Below, one piece after another: positions 61,458 through 64,000 of a DNA stretch of 64,000 bases (positions are counted from its first letter, which is position 1; each line of letters opens with the position of its first letter). The notes under the pieces were generated by a model, which did not search any database, was not told the origin of the DNA, and saw only the letters and a list, made by a program, of their open reading frames with translations. The DNA comes from GCA-2688775 sp035288865. Lineage in GTDB: Archaea; Nanobdellota; Nanobdellia; Woesearchaeales; GW2011-AR4. The DNA lies in assembly GCA_035288865.1 (NCBI GenBank), contig DATDZA010000024.1:6972-70971 (forward strand), read 5' to 3'. Both the position numbers and the translations under genes were made by a program.

Positions 61458-63635
61458 ATGCCATCTGAGATAGACAAGCAGAAATTATTGAACTTGATGG
61501 AGATTTACAAGAAAAACCTAGAGAAAGAGCTAGGCACCAAAGTGGATGAAGTTCCGTTAACTCCAACAACTTTAGAATACAAAGAATTCAAGGCCGAATT
61601 TCTTCCGAAGCATATGGGCCTGTATGAGAAATTATGCAATTTCAGCGAGAGAACTCTCAAGATTAGGCCCGACCAGAAAAATGCCGCTGCAATTCAGGAA
61701 GCAATCGATATAATCCACTTAAACATTACTCCGACAGGAGCAACCTCATTTTCAATTCTTATTCCAATTGTAGGCGCAGTATTTGGAGCTTTGCTTTCGT
61801 TCCTGATTTTCCAGTCAATATTTTTCTCTTTCATCTTTATAATTGGCGCACTTTGCATGATAAGGCCCCTTGCAAGAGCCCCGGAATTCATGGCAAATAA
61901 TTGGCGCCTGAAGGCAAGTAACCAGATGGTGTTGTCTATATTCTACACCGTCACTTTCATGCGCCACACTTCAAATCTTGAAAATGCAATTGAGTTTGCA
62001 TCACAGCACTTAGCTCCCCCGCTTTCCCTTGACTTGAAAAAAGTTTTGTGGGATGTTGAAACTGAAAAATATTCTTCCGTCAAAGAATCCCTTGACACAT
62101 ATCTTGAAACATGGAAAAAATGGAACATAGAATTTATAGAAGCATTTCATTTAATTGAAAGTTCTTTGTATGAGGGGGACGAAGCGAGAAGACTGAACGC
62201 CCTAGACAAATCATTGGATGTCATACTTGATGAAACATACGAAAAGATGCTGCATTACGCCCACAATCTGCAGAATCCTATAACAATGCTGCACATGCTT
62301 GGGATAATTCTCCCAATTCTAGGCCTGGTTATACTCCCCCTTGTTGTGAGCTTCATGGACGGTGTAAAATGGTATCACCTGGCGTTTATTTACAATGTCC
62401 TGCTGACTGTAATAGTTTACTATCTTGGAAAAAATATTCTATCAAAAAGGCCGACTGGATATGGTGATACTGATATTTCTGAAGAAAATCCTGGATTAAA
62501 AAAATACAAAAATATTCTGATAAAGATTGGGAAAGATGAAGTTCAAATCACTCCTGCGATTATATGCATTTTTATTGGCGTAATCTTATTTTTAATTGGA
62601 ATAAGCCCGCTGGTTTACCATCTTCTGGGCCTGCCTGATTTCGGTTTTGGAAGCGCTGATGCAACATCACCATGCAAGCTAAAATACTGCTTTTTGGAGT
62701 ACAGGGTAAGCGGCACAACGAATACTGAAATTGGGCCATACGGAATCGGCGCATCAATTTTGAGTTTGTTTATTCCCCTCAGCATCGGGATTCCCCTTGG
62801 TTTGTATTTCAGGATGAGGTCCAAGAATATTATCAAAATAAGAGAAAAGGCAAAACAACTTGAACTCGAATTTGCCGCAGCATTATTCCAGCTTGGTAAC
62901 CGCTTGGGAGATAATTTGCCTGTTGAAATTGCAGTCGGAAAAGTTGCAAGCGTAATGGAAGGGACAATCTCCGGAAGCTTCTTCCAGCTTGTGAGCCTGA
63001 ACATAACAAGGCTCGGAATGAGCATTGAAAGAGCAATCTTCGACCCAGTTCACGGCGCCCTTGTATCATTTCCAAGCAATTTAATCGAAAGCTCGATGAA
63101 AGTTCTAACGCAGGCAATAAAAAAAGGCCCGTTAATTGCCGCGCAGGCGCTGACGAATGTTTCCCGTTATATTAAGGAAATCCACAAGGTAAACGAGAGA
63201 TTAAAAGACTTAATGGCAGATATAATATCATCAATGCGCTCGCAGATAAAATTTTTAACACCAGTTATTGCAGGTGTTGTAATTGGAATCACATCAATGA
63301 TAACTTCCATTTTGGGAAAATTAAGCGGGCAGCTGAAGCACATTCCAGGCACAGAATCTGCAGGCTCGGCCGACAGCCTTATACAAATTTTTGGGGACGG
63401 GGTTCCAACATTTTATTTCCAGCTGATTGTAGGAATTTATGTCGTGCAGATTACATATATTCTCACAGTGATCGCAAACGGTGTTGAGAATGGCTCTGAC
63501 AAATTAAATGAAAGGTACCAGCTTGGAAACAATCTTATGAGGAGCACTCTGCTTTATGTCTTTATATCCGGAGCCGTGATGCTGATCTTCAACATTATAG
63601 CCGGAAGCATTCTGACAGCGACTTTGAGCAGCTGA
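61458..63635 (+). CDS. FlaJ/TadC-like membrane platform protein
   Basis: This is a 725-aa polytopic protein with two T2SF-type repeats. Hydrophobic clusters (about 90-130, 275-320, 365-390, 430-450, 600-620, 655-675, 700-720) flank two cytoplasmic domains, for example SNQMVLSIFYTVTFMRHTSNLENAIEFA and AAALFQLGNRLGDNLPVEIAV. This is the inner-membrane platform that the upstream ATPase drives. GAGGTGA at 61433 precedes ATG 61458 by about 18 bases. A 13-14 bp inverted repeat lies just after the stop. Confidence 0.9.
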   Translation: MPSEIDKQKLLNLMEIYKKNLEKELGTKVDEVPLTPTTLEYKEFKAEFLPKHMGLYEKLCNFSERTLKIRPDQKNAAAIQEAIDIIHLNITPTGATSFSILIPIVGAVFGALLSFLIFQSIFFSFIFIIGALCMIRPLARAPEFMANNWRLKASNQMVLSIFYTVTFMRHTSNLENAIEFASQHLAPPLSLDLKKVLWDVETEKYSSVKESLDTYLETWKKWNIEFIEAFHLIESSLYEGDEARRLNALDKSLDVILDETYEKMLHYAHNLQNPITMLHMLGIILPILGLVILPLVVSFMDGVKWYHLAFIYNVLLTVIVYYLGKNILSKRPTGYGDTDISEENPGLKKYKNILIKIGKDEVQITPAIICIFIGVILFLIGISPLVYHLLGLPDFGFGSADATSPCKLKYCFLEYRVSGTTNTEIGPYGIGASILSLFIPLSIGIPLGLYFRMRSKNIIKIREKAKQLELEFAAALFQLGNRLGDNLPVEIAVGKVASVMEGTISGSFFQLVSLNITRLGMSIERAIFDPVHGALVSFPSNLIESSMKVLTQAIKKGPLIAAQALTNVSRYIKEIHKVNERLKDLMADIISSMRSQIKFLTPVIAGVVIGITSMITSILGKLSGQLKHIPGTESAGSADSLIQIFGDGVPTFYFQLIVGIYVVQITYILTVIANGVENGSDKLNERYQLGNNLMRSTLLYVFISGAVMLIFNIIAGSILTATLSS

Positions 63636-63641
63636 TAAAAA

Positions 63642-63746
63642 AATCTGCAATAATCAAAATTATCTATATTTTAACTTTAATTTTTAAACCACAACTAATG
63701 TCTACAAATTCTTAAGAAATTAAGTTTTTTTCGATTATTGCAGATT
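63642..63746. repeat. 14-bp perfect inverted repeat
   Basis: AATCTGCAATAATC (63642-63655) is exactly complementary to GATTATTGCAGATT (63733-63746), 77 bases apart. The loop is AT-rich. It lies 7 bases after the platform gene stop and before the convergent tRNA-Phe. It could be a large 3' stem-loop or the remnant of a small mobile element. Confidence 0.55.
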
Positions 63747-63790
63747 GATTGTTTCAAAAGTAATAAAGAAAAATTATAAAAAATAAAAAG

Positions 63791-63967
63791 TGGGGCGGAT
63801 GGAACTTTCAGCAACTTTTTCTCGAAAGTTGTTTTGAATCCATGACAACACGATATCAAACAAATCATTGCTTTTTACGGCTCATCATATCGTCTTCAGT
63901 CGTGTGCTCTTTCCTGATGGAAAGACAGACTAAGCCTGCTTTAATTCCCAGGCTGAGCTACCGCCCC
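63791..63967 (-). tRNA. tRNA-Phe(GAA) with three introns
   Basis: The acceptor GGGGCGG (from 63967) pairs with CCGCCCC (63798-63792) and the discriminator is A. The anticodon arm CACGA-CTGAAGA-TCGTG gives GAA. Intron 1 is 63946-63911 (36 nt, D loop): CCTG/CAGG core, bulges GG|A and AA|A. Intron 2 is about 63893-63855 (39 nt, site 37/38), where the BHB is weaker with one mismatch. Intron 3 is 63832-63805 (28 nt, T loop): TTCA/TGAA core, bulges AA|A and AG|T, inner helix CAACTTT/AAAGTTG. Splicing yields a 74-nt tRNA with T arm ATGGA-TTCAAAT-TCCAT. No CCA is encoded. A T-rich run follows the 3' end. Confidence 0.93.
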
Positions 63968-64000
63968 ATTAGATTCAAGAACAAGATAATAATTTAAAAG

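Noticed and set aside
63855..63893. Guide RNA inside the tRNA-Phe anticodon intron (ATGATGA present)
   Set aside because: A C-box match occurs but no D box, so a guide function is not supported.
1..64000. CRISPR arrays, insertion sequences, rRNA genes
   Set aside because: I saw no regularly spaced repeats, transposase motifs or rRNA sequence.

Overview
The window is a 64 kb piece of an AT-rich archaeal chromosome. Archaeal marks are the split RNA polymerase subunits (B'', B', A', A'' and small H), ribosomal protein eL41, archaeal-type PEP carboxylase, an archaellum/pilus-type ATPase with its membrane platform, TTTAAATA-type TATA boxes about 25 bases before many starts, and tRNA genes with bulge-helix-bulge (BHB) introns and no encoded CCA. 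Short genes, many small secreted or membrane proteins without recognisable relatives, Cys-rich repeat proteins and a tandem Lrp-type regulator suggest a DPANN archaeon of the Woesearchaeota/Pacearchaeota kind. That placement is inference.

Layout. 1-7.5 kb: RNA polymerase operon on the minus strand (rpoH, rpoB'', rpoB', an unknown ORF, rpoA', rpoA'' cut by the window edge), headed by tRNA-Asp and tRNA-Lys. 8-24.5 kb: one-carbon and purine genes (glyA, folD, purN, purH), an FNR-like flavoprotein and an XPD/DinG-type helicase, mixed with single unrecognised genes. 24.6-33.5 kb: tRNA-Val and one giant exported protein of about 2,900 residues holding a subtilisin and a thermolysin/fungalysin-like protease. 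33.6-47.6 kb: small regulators, a VapBC pair, SemiSWEET, a SufT-like protein, a Cys-repeat secreted protein, TrhO, DedA, a Tag-like glycosylase, a DEAD-box helicase, DUF763, PpcA, a radical SAM enzyme and an Lrp-like regulator. 47.6-56.2 kb: a minus-strand metal/thiol cluster (TlpA-like thioredoxin, CopA-type ATPase with YHS domain, Met-rich and Cys-rich membrane proteins, a membrane-bound winged-helix regulator) with a perfect 16-bp palindrome at its head. 56.2-58.7 kb: lgt, a membrane protein and a nitrilase. 58.9-63.6 kb: an RHH regulator with the secretion ATPase and platform. 63.8-63.97 kb: tRNA-Phe.

The strongest unusual signal is in the tRNA genes. All four are interrupted, with eight introns in total: Lys has two, Asp two, Val one and Phe three. 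They sit in the D loop, anticodon arm and T loop. Seven of the eight fold into BHB motifs whose predicted cuts restore normal tRNAs. Three, in three different tRNAs and two different loops, share the same TTCA/TGAA core, which suggests intron spread between tRNA genes. Other leads are the double-protease giant, an lgt gene in an archaeon, an unknown ORF inside the RNA polymerase operon, the palindromic operator of the metal cluster and several unexplained inverted repeats.
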